The translations under genes were made by a program, and so were the position numbers. From the NCBI RefSeq assembly GCF_019279795.1, contig NC_056748.1, positions 612,949,200-613,013,199 of the forward strand: a DNA stretch of 64,000 nt. Direction: 5' to 3'. This DNA is from Protopterus annectens (Eukaryota > Chordata > Ceratodontiformes > Protopteridae). The number at the start of each line of letters is the position of its first letter. Position 1 is the stretch's first letter. Positions 41,610 through 52,745 of the stretch are shown here, in pieces. The notes under the pieces are model-generated. The model was not told where the DNA came from. It saw only the letters and a program-made list of their open reading frames with translations, and did not search any database.

Positions 41610-41800
41610 AAATGTTAAGTTGTCAATCTCGCCTTCATTCTTGCTGGATGGGTTCGGAGCCGATCCTCGGCTCCGACTCGGCACTAGCTTTAGCTCGAGA
41701 ACTCCTTTTACCAGCTCGAGGCAACCCTATATCCCATGATGCAAGGCGGAACTACCCCAGATCTCGTTTGCCGCTTAGCGAAAGAGGTCTCCTTTGCCAG
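41610..41800 (+). repeat. Left ITR of DIRS H
   Basis: 41650-41790 is the reverse complement of 47510-47655 at very high identity. It includes the palindrome-like GGAGCCGATCCTCGGCTCC (41656-41674). Confidence 0.9.
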
Positions 41801-42042
41801 CTGAGGTAAGTTTTTCTTGTTAAAGAAGAAAAAAGTTTAGTTAGGGGTTTAATTTCCCTTCAGTGTTAGATTAGCCTGCATTTAGTACAGCCCACCCTAT
41901 TCCCTTCCTTTTTAAACTTTTAAAATAGTTTTTTCAGTTAAAGTTTTAGTCAGGCCTAGTTCCCCAAGTTATCCCTTCCTGTGTGTCTGTGTAGGGATTA
42001 AGTTGTGTGTTTGTGGGGACTGTTTGTGTATATCCTTTTAGG

Positions 42043-44305
42043 ATGTCTAGGGAAGGCAAGGTCTCAGGCTTCAAGAAGTGTGACCAGTGCTGTCAGAAAA
42101 TGTCCCTGACAGACGGTCACACTTCTTGTGTGTATTGCCTGGGGCCTTTGCACCTGCAGGACTCCTGTGCGTTGTGTCATGCCTTTAGCCAGAGAGTCCT
42201 GCAGGAAAGGAGGAACAAACTGATCCTCCGAGGTTTGTTAAAACCTGAAGGTTCTCCTCCTAAGCAAGGGGCAGGAAAACCTCTTAAGCCACCAAGGCTC
42301 AGGCTATAGTGTCCAAGCCTCCTCCGGTGGCTCCGCCCGGAGCCAATCGCCCGGCTGGAGCCGATGCTTCTTCTGCTAGAGTAGTGGGTTCGGTGCCGCC
42401 GGCTCCGATACCCTGACTACTGTTGCCTTGTCGGCTCGGCTGGAGCCGACACTTTATCCAGCATCGGAGCCGAGATCCTCGGCTCCATCTGGGGTTCAAG
42501 GGACTTCGGCCCGATGGCTCCGCCCGTAAGAGATCCCGGTCCCCTTCGATACTAAGTATTCACTCCTCTTTTGTCGGAGCGGAGCCATCGGAGCCGATCT
42601 TCGAGATCTTCCAGGCTGTCTGACCACGATTTGGAGAGGGTGGTAAGCAGGCTGTTGAAGTCTCAGGCACTGGCCCAAATGCTCCATAGCCCGCCTCAAC
42701 AGACTTCGCTACAGCCCCAATTCTTGAGATTCCTCCTCCGACTCCACACCAGAGTTCGGAGCCGGAGCTTCTTGGGACAGCGACTGTTTCGATGCCGGAG
42801 CCGATACATCCTTCGGCTCCGTCATCCTCGGCTCCGATCTCCTCCTTGAGACTTTCCTTGGAGGGATCCGGTCGCCGGGTTTCCACTGTCTGCTCCGAGG
42901 GGCTAGTGGCATCGGACCCTTGTCCCACCCCGCCTCCCTCTCGGAGCTTCGCTTTGGTAAGCTCGGCGCCGACATCGGCCTCGAGCCTTCTCTCTCCTTG
43001 GAGCCACCATTCCTGTTTCTTCGGAGCGGTGTGTTCAGGTCTCCCGGGAGAGGAGCCTTTGAGGTGATGAGGAGTGTCCTGGCCTCTGAGCCTGGTCAAC
43101 GGTCTATCCCTCTAGCTCCTCCCTCATAAGTGCCTGCAGATGCCTCTTGCCAGCCTCTTGCTCTCAGGCCCAGGGATCCATCGCCCCAGGTTTCCCCACT
43201 GGGAATTTCCTCCTCTTCCGAGGTTTCTCCTGACCCTGCAGGGGAACCCCTCGGAAGAGGACGTAAGAGGAAACACACAGACTCCCTGAGTCTACTACAT
43301 CTGATACCGACTTAGATGAGTCTGAGGGTTCCCACGGTCCCCTCTGAGGATGTCTCATTTTCAGACATCCTTGAGCTCCTCAAACAGAGGGGAATTGGCC
43401 TCCATTGACCCCTCCGAGGATGAGTCGGTATACCTGGAGGCTTTTGGATCCCGACCCTCCTCCTCCTGGGTGTCTCCGTCTTTCGACCCACTCATGCAGG
43501 TAGTGGCTCGGAAGGCGGCGGCTCCACATTCTGTGGAAACTGTCCTCAGGAGACCATCCAAGTACATCACGCCCCTTCGGACAAACAGTTCCTGTCCAAA
43601 GGTGTCTCTGTGGATGCTATGGTGGTGGCGGCCACTAAGAAGGAACTGGCGGATCCTTCAGTACCTGTCCATCCTCCTAATAAGGATTCTAGGACCATGG
43701 ACAGGTATGGAAAGCGGATGTTTTCTTCAGCGACCTTTGCAATGCGTTCGCTGAATTACCTTTGTCACTTCACCAGGCTTCAACGAGATGTTCTCAAGGA
43801 ACTGGGAGAAGTAGTCCAGGATCCTTCAGCTGCTGGGGCTCAGGAAAAGATTGCCTCTCAGCTAGCTATCCTGAATTCGATATCTAACTCCTCCATGCGG
43901 CTCATATCTTATGCAGCCGATGGAACGAGCAGGGCCGCAGGCACAGGTGTTGCTCTTAGACGCCAAGCCTGGATGCGGATGTGTAATTTTGCGGACCCCT
44001 TTAAGGCGTCCTTCACCAACACCCCCTTTGACGGTTCAGCTTTGTTCGGACCTCAGGTGAAGGATACTTTGACCAGATGTGAACAAGACGGTAAAACTCT
44101 TTCTGCCGTTGGAGTCCAGTTTTCCACTCCTTCTAGACCATATCCCAAGGGTCAGAAGCGGGGGAAGATGTGGTTCCGTAAACCCCAAGGAGCTACACCG
44201 GACACACGTGGTCAGTTTACCCCTCGATGCAGAGGGGTAACAATAATAGACGCCCCTAGAGGCAGGGGGTCCTCAGAACCAGGGCAACAGGGAGCCTCTT
44301 CCTGA
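42043..44305 (+). pseudogene. DIRS H gag (frameshifted)
   Basis: It starts MSREGKVSGFKKCDQCCQKM and has the same Cys/His spacing as the other subfamily (CDQC, GHTSC, CLGPLH, CALC). A frame change at about 42300 leads into a long Ser/Pro/Arg-rich region built around repeated GGAGCCGA or TCGGCTCC octamers. A TGA at 42414 and further shifts near 42850 and 43560 follow. The C-terminal core (MDRYGKRMFSSATFAMRSLN, SRAAGTGVALRRQAW, FDGSALFGPQVKD) is open from 43610 to the TGA at 44303, with a basic tail. Gag identity rests on the N-terminal array and the core. Confidence 0.83.
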
Positions 44306-44319
44306 GAAGCCCTTTCAGC

Positions 44320-46223
44320 ATCCCTGAGGTGTTGCCCGACTGTCCACCCTTGGAGGCAGTCGGGGGAAGAATTTCGCTGTAACCAGTAGCCTGGCAATCC
44401 CTATCACAAGAGAAGTGGGTACAGTCGATTATATCCGAGGGTTACAAAATCCCCTTCGAAAGGTTTCCTCAGACTCTACAATCCCTTCCAGACATCTCAC
44501 CCGGTCAAAGGGATTTGGCAAAACAGGAAGTTTCAAAACTCCTGGGAAAAGAGCCATCCAAACAGTGCCGCAGACCAAGTAGGATCCGCTTCTACTCAAG
44601 ATTCTTTTTGGTCCCCAAAAGGACGGGAGATTGGAGACCAATACTAGACCTAAGCAGACTAAACAAGTCTGTCAAAAAGGCAAGATTCCGGATGGTCACG
44701 CTGCAATCCATTCTGCCCTTTCTGGGCAAGGACAACTGGATGTGCTCGATAGACCTTCAGGATGCGTACCATCATATAAAGATTCACAGACGCTCCAGAA
44801 GGTTTCTCCGCTCGGCTGGGAGCCAGTCATTACCAATTCAGAGCACTGCCCTTTGGCCTCACTTCAGCCCCCAGAGTGTTCACCAAATGCATGGCGGTGG
44901 TCACAGCTCACCTGAGACGTCGAGGATGCCAAGTGTTTCCTTATTTGGACGACTGGCTCCTCTCCGCCACCTCCAAGGATCAGCTTCTTCGGTCCAGAGA
45001 CTACACCTTACAGCTTTGCAAGAGTCTAGGAATTTCGGTGAATTTCGAAAAATCCTCTCTGCTGCCTTGCCAATCTATCACCTTTATAGGCGCAGAATTA
45101 GATACCGTCAAAATGTTAGCCAGACTAACAAATCAAAGGATTCTGGACATCCAGAAATTTGTTCAGCTTCTGTTACAAAGCAACAAGGTCAAAGCCAGGT
45201 TTGTCTTGAAGGTTCTAGGCCTAATGGCTGCAGCCATTGTTCTTCTTCCACTAACTCGCTTCCACATGCGTCTCCTGCAGTGGATGTTGTTCACGCAGTG
45301 GTCGTACCACGATCTGCCCATGAGACACGAGATCTTAGTGACACAGTCTTGCAGGGCTCATCTACGATGGTGGGTATCTTCCCCTCTTCTTCATCAGGGC
45401 CGACCATTTGTTCCCCCTCCTCCAGTTGCCACAGTCACTACGGATGCCTCTCTGATCGGGTGGGGGGGGGCATTATCAGGGCAGGATGGTCCACGGGACG
45501 TGGCAACCCATAGAATACCACCTGCACATAAATGTCCTGGAGATGAGAGCAGTGCTTTTAACGTTGCAAGCCCTCGACGACTTTCTTCCCACAGGGACTA
45601 TTACAGTACAGACGGACAACATGTCCGTGGTCTGGTACATCAACAAACAGGGCGGAACCAGGTTCTATCCCTTATGTCGAGAAGCTCTCAGACTTTGGCA
45701 ATGGGCGATCTCTTCTCAGCGGTTTCTGATAGCAACGCACATCCCCGGCAGGTCCAACCTATTGGCGGACAGGCTAAGCAGATCTATTCTGATGCCTCAC
45801 GAGTGGTCTCTCAATCAGTCTGTAGTGGATCAGATTTTTCTGAAGTGGGCACCCTTGTTGCGATCTTTTCGCTACCCCTCAAAACCGCAAGTGCCCAGAT
45901 TACTTCACACTATTTCCTCTTCCAGGCCAACCCTTGAGAGACTCTCTAACCCAGGATTGGCCTCGGGACTTCTTTATGCTTTTCCTCCCTTTCCATTGAT
46001 TCCACAAGTCATTCAGAAAGCCACCGCTTTGAGAGCCAAATTGATCCTCATTGCTCCATATTGGCCTCGACAAATTTGGTTTCCGCCTCTACATCATCAC
46101 CTTCTGGTGCAGCCCTGGCATCTGGACCCAGTTCCGGATCTTTTGATCCACCAGTCGGGTCAGCAGCACCGAGCCATTCATTCTCTCAACCTCACTGCTT
46201 GGTTGCTCCACTTCCTTCCCTAG
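44320..46223 (+). pseudogene. DIRS H pol: RT, RNase H and methyltransferase
   Basis: RT starts in one frame (FYSRFFLVPKRTGDWRPILD, SRLNKSV, SIDLQDAYHHIKIH to about 44815). It continues in a second (MFTKCMAVV, FPYLDDWLLSA with intact YLDD near 44940, LTRFHMRLLQWML, and the RNase H start TTDASLIGWGGAL). A third frame holds HINVLEMRAVLL, QTDNMSVVWYINKQGG, HIPGRSNLLADRLSR and the methyltransferase motifs (YAFPPFPLIPQVI, LILIAPYWPRQIWFPPL) to the TAG at 46221. The changes near 44815 and 45480 are single-base indels; the latter lies in a G-run. Confidence 0.9.
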
Positions 46224-46233
46224 CCAGGCTACC

Positions 46234-47250
46234 AATGATTTCTGACTCAGTCAGAGACATTTTAGTGTCTTCTTTAAAGTCGCCCACTAGAACTGTTTAT
46301 GCTAGCAAGTGGCGACGTTTTTCTATTTGGGCAAACGCCAGAAATATTGATCCTTTCACCGCTCCTATACATTCTGTTTTGGATTTCCTGGCGGAGGTTT
46401 TTCATTCGGGATCGTCATCATCTACAGTCAAAGTACAAATGGCTGCTATTTCCAAATTTCATGTTGGCTTGGAGGACAATAACATCATGTCTCATAAGTT
46501 ATGCAAAGCCTTTTTGAGAGGAGTTTTTCTCCTAAAACCGCCTGTGAAACATCCTCCTCCGCAATGGGATCTGAACTTAATGTTGGCATCCCTAATTCTA
46601 CCTCCTTTCGAACCGTCTGCTACGTGTTCTTTAAAGTTGTTGACATGGAAAACTATATTTTTGCTGGCTGTTACTTCTGCAAGAAGAGTTTCTGAGATTC
46701 AGGCCCTCTGTATTCGTTCACCTTATCTGGTGTTTCATAAGGATAGGGTTTCGCCAGAACTAACCCTTCCTTTCTTCCCAAGGTTGTATCTCAAGCCAAT
46801 ATTAACCAATCTATTGATCTACCAGTTTTCTTTCCTAACTATTCTGACAGAGCTGAACAGAAGCTACATTTTTTGGATGTTCACCGTCAGCTCAGGTACT
46901 ACTTACATAGGACTAAACAAATTAGAAAATCAGACCAATTGTTTGTCTCCTATGCAGGAAACAGGTTGGGTCTTCCAGTATCTAAAGTGACCTTATCTAG
47001 ATGGTTGACTTCCACCATTTCCTATGTGTACTCTCTAAGGGGCAAACAACTATCTTCTAAGCCAAAAGCACATTCGACCAGGAGTCTATCCACTTTTGTA
47101 GCCTTTCAGGATAGACTTCCCATTGACACTATTTGTGCAGCAGCTACTTGGGCCACGCCTCATACCTTTGTGTCTCATTACAAGTTGGATTTGGCCTCCA
47201 GAGATAGGGCCAGTTTTGGTTCCACTGTTCTCAAGAGTCTGTTCCATTGA
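46234..47250 (+). pseudogene. DIRS H tyrosine recombinase (one frameshift)
   Basis: The ATG at 46234 lies 10 bp after the methyltransferase stop, though the frame is also open upstream. The N-terminal domain reads ILVSSLKSPTRTVYASKWRR. Catalytic residues are Arg in TSARRVSEIQAL, His and Arg in KAHSTRSLST, and Tyr in FVSHYKLD. A frameshift near 46760 (VSPELT where VSPRTNPS would be expected) separates Arg I from the rest. The remainder is open to the TGA at 47248. Confidence 0.9.
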
Positions 47251-47280
47251 GCCACCCGGGATACAGGTGCTAGGGACGCG

Positions 47281-47385
47281 GTCCCATCCAGCAAGAATGA
47301 AGGCGAGATTGACAACTTAACATTTTGAAGTTATGTACCTACCATAACGTTCCATGTTAGTTGTCTTCTCTCGCCTTCTTTCTTA
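47281..47385 (+). repeat. Internal complementary region of DIRS H
   Basis: The first half mirrors 41610-41660 and the second half mirrors 47661-47717, joined at TTTTGAAGTTATG. Confidence 0.9.
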
Positions 47386-47499
47386 AGCCCTCCCTCCTTC
47401 CCCCTGGCCTGGACAGATCTTGGAGAGTTCCTATTAGATTGCTTCCTCTGGAGCATTGTTAGAGGACTTCTTTTAGGAACCATGGTTCCTAATTATATT

Positions 47500-47717
47500 A
47501 GGATAAGTCTTTAGCAGGGTTAGTTAGCTGCCAAACGAGATCTGAGGTAGTTCCGCCTTGCATCATGGGATATAGGGTTGCCTCGAGCTGGTAAAAGGAG
47601 TTCTCGAGCTAAAGCTAGTGCCGAGTCGGAGCCGAGGATCTGCTCCGAACCCATCCAGCAAGAAAGAAGGCGAGAGAAGACAACTAACATGGAACGTTAT
47701 GGTAGGTACATAACTTC
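47500..47717 (+). repeat. Right ITR of DIRS H
   Basis: Complementary to the left ITR from about 47510 to 47655. The outer 55 bp are right-specific and mirrored in the ICR. Confidence 0.9.
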
Positions 47718-49395
47718 TAATTTCAAATGATAAAATATTTTGAATCACTTCAAGACAAAATGTTAATAAAACTTGATTCCATGGCAGACAGAACTTCAAA
47801 TAAGGAGATGCTGAACATTGCTAGAGAGTCCTTACAAGTAGCAAGGCACTCCTTGAAATGTGGTTATGCTTTAGATACTTCTTACAAGGCAGTTGCCACA
47901 GGATCAGTTATAAATAGACATGCTTGGCTAAAAACTCACATTGTCAGACTAGGTTAAAGCAGAGTTATTGGATTCCCCACCCAAAGTTTCTGCTTGTACC
48001 ACCATCTGAGCAAGTCTCTGAGATAGACAAAAAAGGCAAACCGATTAAAACTGTTAAATAATTCTACTTGTCCCTAACCAGAACAGCCTCGGAGATGACA
48101 TGCTGCCAAAGGGCATGCCCATTGCAGAGAACAGATGTGACTATTTGCTACCCCTTCTTGCCCAGTTAACCCCCCCTCCCTCCTGGAACCCTGGCAGGCA
48201 TTTCCTCTTCTTAAATCAGTGGAAGACCATTGCAGGGGATCAGTGGATTCTTCCCATTATAAAAAAGGATACTTTATCCAGTTCAAGGAAATGCCTTCCT
48301 TTTTGGGCATGCAAAAACCTAAGGAGCAAGAAAACCTCTTGCCACCACTTGACTGTGATTTACTGAGGGACAAGGGTCCATAGCTGGTTCCACCAGGTCA
48401 TGAGGGAGAAGGTTTTTATTCAGGAGTTTTCCCGGACCCAAAAAAAGATGGAACCTGGAAACCTATCCTTGATCTCTCAAGTCTAAACAAATTCCGTCAC
48501 ATGCTAAAATTAAAGATGCTTACCCTTCAAAATCTTTTGCCCATGATTTATAAGGATGCCTTCATGGTTACAGTCGACCTAAAGGATGTCTACCTTCATA
48601 TACTCTCAGCCACATAAAATAATTATGGTTTGTAGCCTTTGGCTCCCACTTCCAGTTTTGTGTTTAGCCATTTCCGTTAACCACCTCAAGTGTTCACAGA
48701 ATCCTTGGCTTCCCTAATAGCACATTGCAGAACAATGGGGGTGTACATCTATCCCTAACTATGACCATCCCATCCAAGGGAGATCCACTTCACAGACCCT
48801 AAATGCCCTCCAGACATCTGTAGACTGCTTCCAAAAGGTGGGTCTCATGTTGGACATAGAAAAGTTTCAGATGACTCCCCAAACAAGGATCCGGTTTCTG
48901 GATGCCATGAAAGACTCCATCCAACAGAAGGCATACCTCCCTCAGAACAAGATATGTTTTCTTGCAGAGTACTTGAACCACTTCCTTACAAGACAATGCA
49001 TCTCACCCAGAGTTCTTAAGGATCCTAGGGTGTATGGCTTCATGTATCCTAATGGTCTCTTTAGCAAAGCTTCACATGAGGAAGATCCAGTGGTTTGTTA
49101 ATGTTCCCTTGCCTCTAGAATGAGCTTCTGTGGTGGATATCTGACGCACACAATAAGCCAGGGACAACCTTTCTCAAGTATACCATCACCACAGGCAGAT
49201 CAGAAGTAGCTTGGGGAGCCCACCTAGTTCAGGGAGTGTACAGGATATTTGGCCCCCAAAACCATTGCATATCAGTTTGAAGGAAATGCTAGCAGTTTTA
49301 AGACACACAAGCTTTCTGACAGAACTCAAGTCCAGGAACCCTGCAAATTTAGACAGACAGTACCAGAGCCATGTGGTAATAAATGTGTGTGTGTG
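47718..49395 (+). pseudogene. DIRS I: gag C-terminus, RT and RNase H relics
   Basis: Gag core: SLKCGYALDTSYKAVATGSV, then NRHAWLK (47845-47935). RT: DLSSLNKFRHMLKLKMLTLQ and VDLKDVYLHI (48470-48600), with no recognisable YLDD. RNase H: GRSEVAWGAHLVQGVY (49195-49245). A GT-rich microsatellite (49383-49400) marks the point where the element breaks off to its right terminus. Heavily decayed. Confidence 0.65.
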
Positions 49396-49564
49396 TGGGA
49401 GGGGGGCTTGTCTTACCCTTGTGCAGCCTTATGGCAGGAAATCCCATGGATTAGTACTGCAACATTGATCTACCCGAACATCTACAGTTATGGTAAGTGG
49501 GGGACATAGCTGTATTTAAAAGAATAGGCAAACATCACACAAGACCAATGAGTCCTAAGCATAA

Positions 49565-51170
49565 TAAAATCAGGTTACAAGCTAAAATTTGCACCTCTTC
49601 CAAAGCCAGTGGGTATTCCTTCTGTCCCAAAGAGTCAACTGCAGGAGACATTATTACAGGTAGATCTGTTGCTAGCTTAAGGCTCCATAGAACCAGTCCC
49701 GCTAAAAGAAAGGGGCACAGGCTATTACTGAACTGTTTTTAATACCAAGAAAAGGAACCTGGAGGCCTGTCTTGGACCTGTCAAGACTAAACATGTTCAT
49801 GTTGCCTTCCAAATTCAAAATGCTCACCCCACAAAAACTTATGCCTACTACATCACACCAGGCATTCTTGGTCACCCTAGACTTAAAAGATGCATACTCC
49901 AGTACTCCCCCTTAAAACTGCTATCTGCACTTCAGAGCGGGTGGGAAGCATCATCAGTTTCCTACTTTGCCCTTTGGCTTGTGTGCTACATCCAGAGTTT
50001 TCACGAAGTGTCTGGCCCCAGTAGTTGCTTTCTGCAGGTCAAAAGGCATTCATATTTACCCTTGTCTGGATGATTGCCTAATACAGGCTAATTCTGTCAA
50101 GAAACTGTACTCATCCTTTCATCTGTCCATGATCACTTTCTCAAATCTGGGTTTCAGTTTCAATAAGTGGAAATCGAACATTATTCCACCATGTCAGTTG
50201 GCATTCCCAGGGCCCCTGCTTGGCAGATAAAATCAAATGGCCCTCCAACCAGTGGAAAAAGTTGCCTACCTAAGTACTTAGTCCATTGTAAGCCAACCAG
50301 TCATCAAAGTCATGAAAGCCTTGAGATACATGGCATCATGCATTTTGATTCTCTTAGCAAAATTGCACACAAGGGAAATTCAGTAGTACCTAAAGAATAT
50401 GTGGTGTCAATGCACACGTTCCCTCAGTCACAAGATTACAGCTTTTTCCTTGCCTAAAAACAATAGTGGTGGATCCAGGCTTGCACTCTTGACATAAAGG
50501 TACCTTTTCAAATACGGCCAGAAAATCAACTTTAAGATTTGGCCTAAGATCCACGTTCTAATAGTCAAGTCCAGGAAGAATGGGACGAGGAATTGCTAAG
50601 AATTCGTGTAAATCATAAAGAAATTTTGGCAGTGCTCAAAGGCATGATTCCATTCAGAGAACTCTGGAAACCATGGGTTATGTTAGCAAAGACAATGTGG
50701 TACACAAACAGGGAAGAACACATTCTTATCCTCTGTGTCCCTTAGCCATTCAGTTATTGGAAGCGTCTGTCCATGGGTCTACATGCGATGGCCCAGTATT
50801 TACCAGGGGACAGCAACCATCTAGCGGACCACCTCATCTGTCAGAGACAGGCCCACATGAGTGGATATTATACAGACATTTTTGTAAAACACAGAAATGT
50901 GGTGTACCAGAAGTAGACCTTATTGCCACAAAAGAAAATGGTCAATTATAATAGTATTGCACAAGGGCCACAGGATGGATGCCTTCTCCAGTCAGTGGAT
51001 AAATCTATTTTTCTGTGCCTTCTTTCTCTTGCATATTATGCTTAGGTTACTGCTGAATATCAGACTGGAAGGGATAAGGGTGATCCTATTAGCATCGTTT
51101 TGGCCCAGGTGGCATTGGTTTCCTCGGCTCCACAGCCTAAGCAAGCAGGAACCTTGCCTGCTACTTCAGA
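49565..51170 (+). pseudogene. DIRS J pol relic
   Basis: RT: LDLSRLNMFMLPSKFKMLTP-like (49765-49830), PLWLVC for the FGLS region, and YPCLDDCLIQANS near 50060-50100 (DD kept, Tyr lost to Cys). RNase H: the NHKEILAVLKG segment (50610-50645) and NVVHKQGRTHSYPLC (50690-50730). Methyltransferase: VPEVDLIATKENGQL (50910-50950) and LLASFWPRWHWFPRL (51085-51130). Many frame changes. Confidence 0.65.
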
Positions 51171-51284
51171 AGGTAAACCCGTTAACCCAGAACAGGGGGA
51201 CAGTTATCCACTCCAACCTGAGCACCTCAAGATCAAACAGCATGGACAATTTAATCCTTTCCCCTTCAAAGGCTCTTGGGTAAG

Positions 51285-51945
51285 GATGTCTTGACCATTC
51301 TGAAAGAGGCCAGAAAACAAATAGGAGAAAATCTTACATATCAAAATGGAAAACAATTACAGTATGGTGCTGCTCCAAAGGTCCTCTTCCTCTGTCAGCA
51401 AGCCTTCATGTGGTGCTAAGCTATTTAGCTTGGGCCTTTCTCACTCTTCAGAATTCATGCATTTGCTATATCTGCTTGTCTCCATATGCAGCAATCTCTT
51501 CTTGCTTAACCCACTTACGAAACAGTTTTTGAAAGGCATCTATCTCTGGCCTGCTAGAAGAGTGCCTCCCATCTCATTTTTGTTTTGGAGGAGTTTTCCT
51601 TTTTCCTTTTGAACCTACAGCTGCTTCTGCCAATTTGTTTTCTGGAAGACTGCTTTCTGGAGGCTCTAACCTCAGCTTGGAAGGTCTCAGAATTACAAGC
51701 TGTAATGTATACTGAGCCGTTCTTGATTTTTCTACCGTTTCAGGACAAATCCCTCTCTAGTGCCAAAAGTGGTCACTGAAGTATCTTTGAACCAGTCCGT
51801 ACACCTCACTGCCTTCGTTCTAATCCTCAGAACAACTGAGACCATATCCTTTGCTCACTTATGTTACTAGACCACTTGAATTTTACCTGAATAACACCAA
51901 GATCATAAGGAAAACAAGACACTCCTTTGCTTTGGGATTCATCCT
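51285..51945 (+). pseudogene. DIRS J tyrosine recombinase relic, C-terminus missing
   Basis: It reads VLTILKEARK at 51285, then the SSEFMHLLYL segment and KQFLKGIYL. The first catalytic Arg region is lost (LTSAWKVSELQAVM, Trp-Lys in place of Arg-Arg). FRTNPSLVPKVVTEVSLNQS is at 51740-51800. The gene stops before HxxR and Tyr, directly against the ICR. Confidence 0.65.
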
Positions 51946-51957
51946 AGGTTATTGTTA

Positions 51958-52432
51958 CTATAACAGTGAAACACAACAAATAGTACAGTTGTCTGCTTGC
52001 CATAAATGATGTAGTTGTTAGAGTGCCTTCACTTTTGCAGTATCCTCTCCCACCCGTATTCCCATCTGCCTCATCCAAAAGCAGGATTGGGCACCCTCTT
52101 TTCCCTGATCCTCTGGACCCCCTCCCCCAATATTTTAGGATTCAGTTCCTCTTGTATAGTGGCCCACTGGGGCAATTTAGTTACCTTGTGCTCCAGGCCT
52201 GGGGCTCATAGTGGAGGGCTTCCAGGTTTGGGGGTGCAAGAAAGACGTGAAAACATGGTGCCAGCCAACGACCCTTGTATACAGACATCAGGGAGAGGAT
52301 TTCTGCTAGGTTTGGAGAACAGGAAAAAATCTGATATTCAGGCCAGTCAAGGGCTTCCACAAGCAAGGAAGTCCCAGGTTGATACTGCAGCAGTGAATAC
52401 ACTGTCTATAGTTATGGTAAGTAGACAACTGT
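51958..52432 (+). repeat. DIRS J ICR and right ITR
   Basis: 51958-52044 has the two-part complement structure (GTGAAACACAACAAATAG then GCCATAAATGATG). 52220-52400 pairs with the inverted type at 37970-38085. The right terminus ends at the K junction. Confidence 0.68.
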
Positions 52433-52620
52433 AGATGTTCTTCGTGTTTCACTGTTGCAATCATTACATTTGGGTAATCTGCTGGCAGGTTGCCCTCAGT
52501 CTGCCTGAATATCAAAGTCTTGGGTCCTGTGTCGGTTGCGGTCTCCTCTTCCATGACGTCAGGGGTATAAAACATGCAGCCAGCGCCATTTTCTTTAGTC
52601 TTTCTTGTCGCGCAGTGCCC
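52433..52620 (+). repeat. Left ITR of DIRS K
   Basis: It starts AGATGTTCTTCGTG and is the reverse complement of 58063-58235. It holds the CRE and TATA motifs at 52554-52572. Confidence 0.9.
52554..52572 (+). promoter_or_regulatory. CRE-like palindrome and TATA box in K left ITR
   Basis: A perfect TGACGTCA (52554-52561) is followed four bases later by TATAAAA (52566-52572). The CATTTTCTTTAGTC segment 16-30 bp downstream is a plausible start region. A CRE also survives in the inverted fragment near 33300, and A has a partial one. Binding and promoter activity are inferred from the motifs. Confidence 0.55.
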
Positions 52621-52712
52621 GAAGCAGAAGAAGTTCGCAGGTGCCGGTCGGCCGACTCCTGAAATTTTCGCAATCGAGTTTCAGAACCCAAGTCTTCTAT
52701 TAAAGCTAAGTA

Positions 52713-52723
52713 CCCTGTTGGAG
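52713..52723 (+). other. Decayed leader hairpin (K)
   Basis: CCCT-GTT-GGAG. The stem of the other copies is partly broken by two substitutions. Confidence 0.45.
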
Positions 52724-52745
52724 AAACCTTTTCTTGCTCCTTACC

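Larger units (their letters stand above)
41610..47717 (+). mobile_element. DIRS element H, complete and GC-rich, distinct subfamily
   Basis: A 6.1-kb DIRS with both ITRs, the ICR and all modules. The reverse complement of the ICR (47281-47385) reads from the right terminus (GGTAGGTACATAACTTC) into the left terminus (AATGTTAAGTTGTC), which fixes the ends. It is markedly richer in GC in gag than its neighbours and uses different gag sequence. It inserted into old gag of element I without visible target duplication. A few frameshifts inactivate each ORF, but no large deletion is seen. Confidence 0.93.
40595..49500 (+). mobile_element. Old DIRS element I, split by DIRS H
   Basis: It has a left ITR-like segment (40595-40760, similar to 37970-38060), a leader hairpin (40872-40881), decayed gag to 41609, the H insertion, more gag, RT, RNase H and then a right terminus (about 49450-49500: CTGCAACATTGATC then ACATCTACAGTTATGGTAAG). 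The methyltransferase and YR are missing, apparently deleted near 49395. Confidence 0.62.
49501..52432 (+). mobile_element. Old DIRS element J, 5'-truncated
   Basis: It starts inside the RT lead-in and runs through RT, RNase H, methyltransferase, partial YR, ICR (about 51958-52044) and right ITR (about 52220-52432). Its last bases (TTATGGTAAGTAGACAACTG) run directly into the left terminus of K. Confidence 0.68.

Noticed and set aside
42560..43099. Antisense frame of 179 codons in DIRS H
   Set aside because: The GC-rich gag region is open in several frames on both strands, and none of the antisense translation resembles a known protein.
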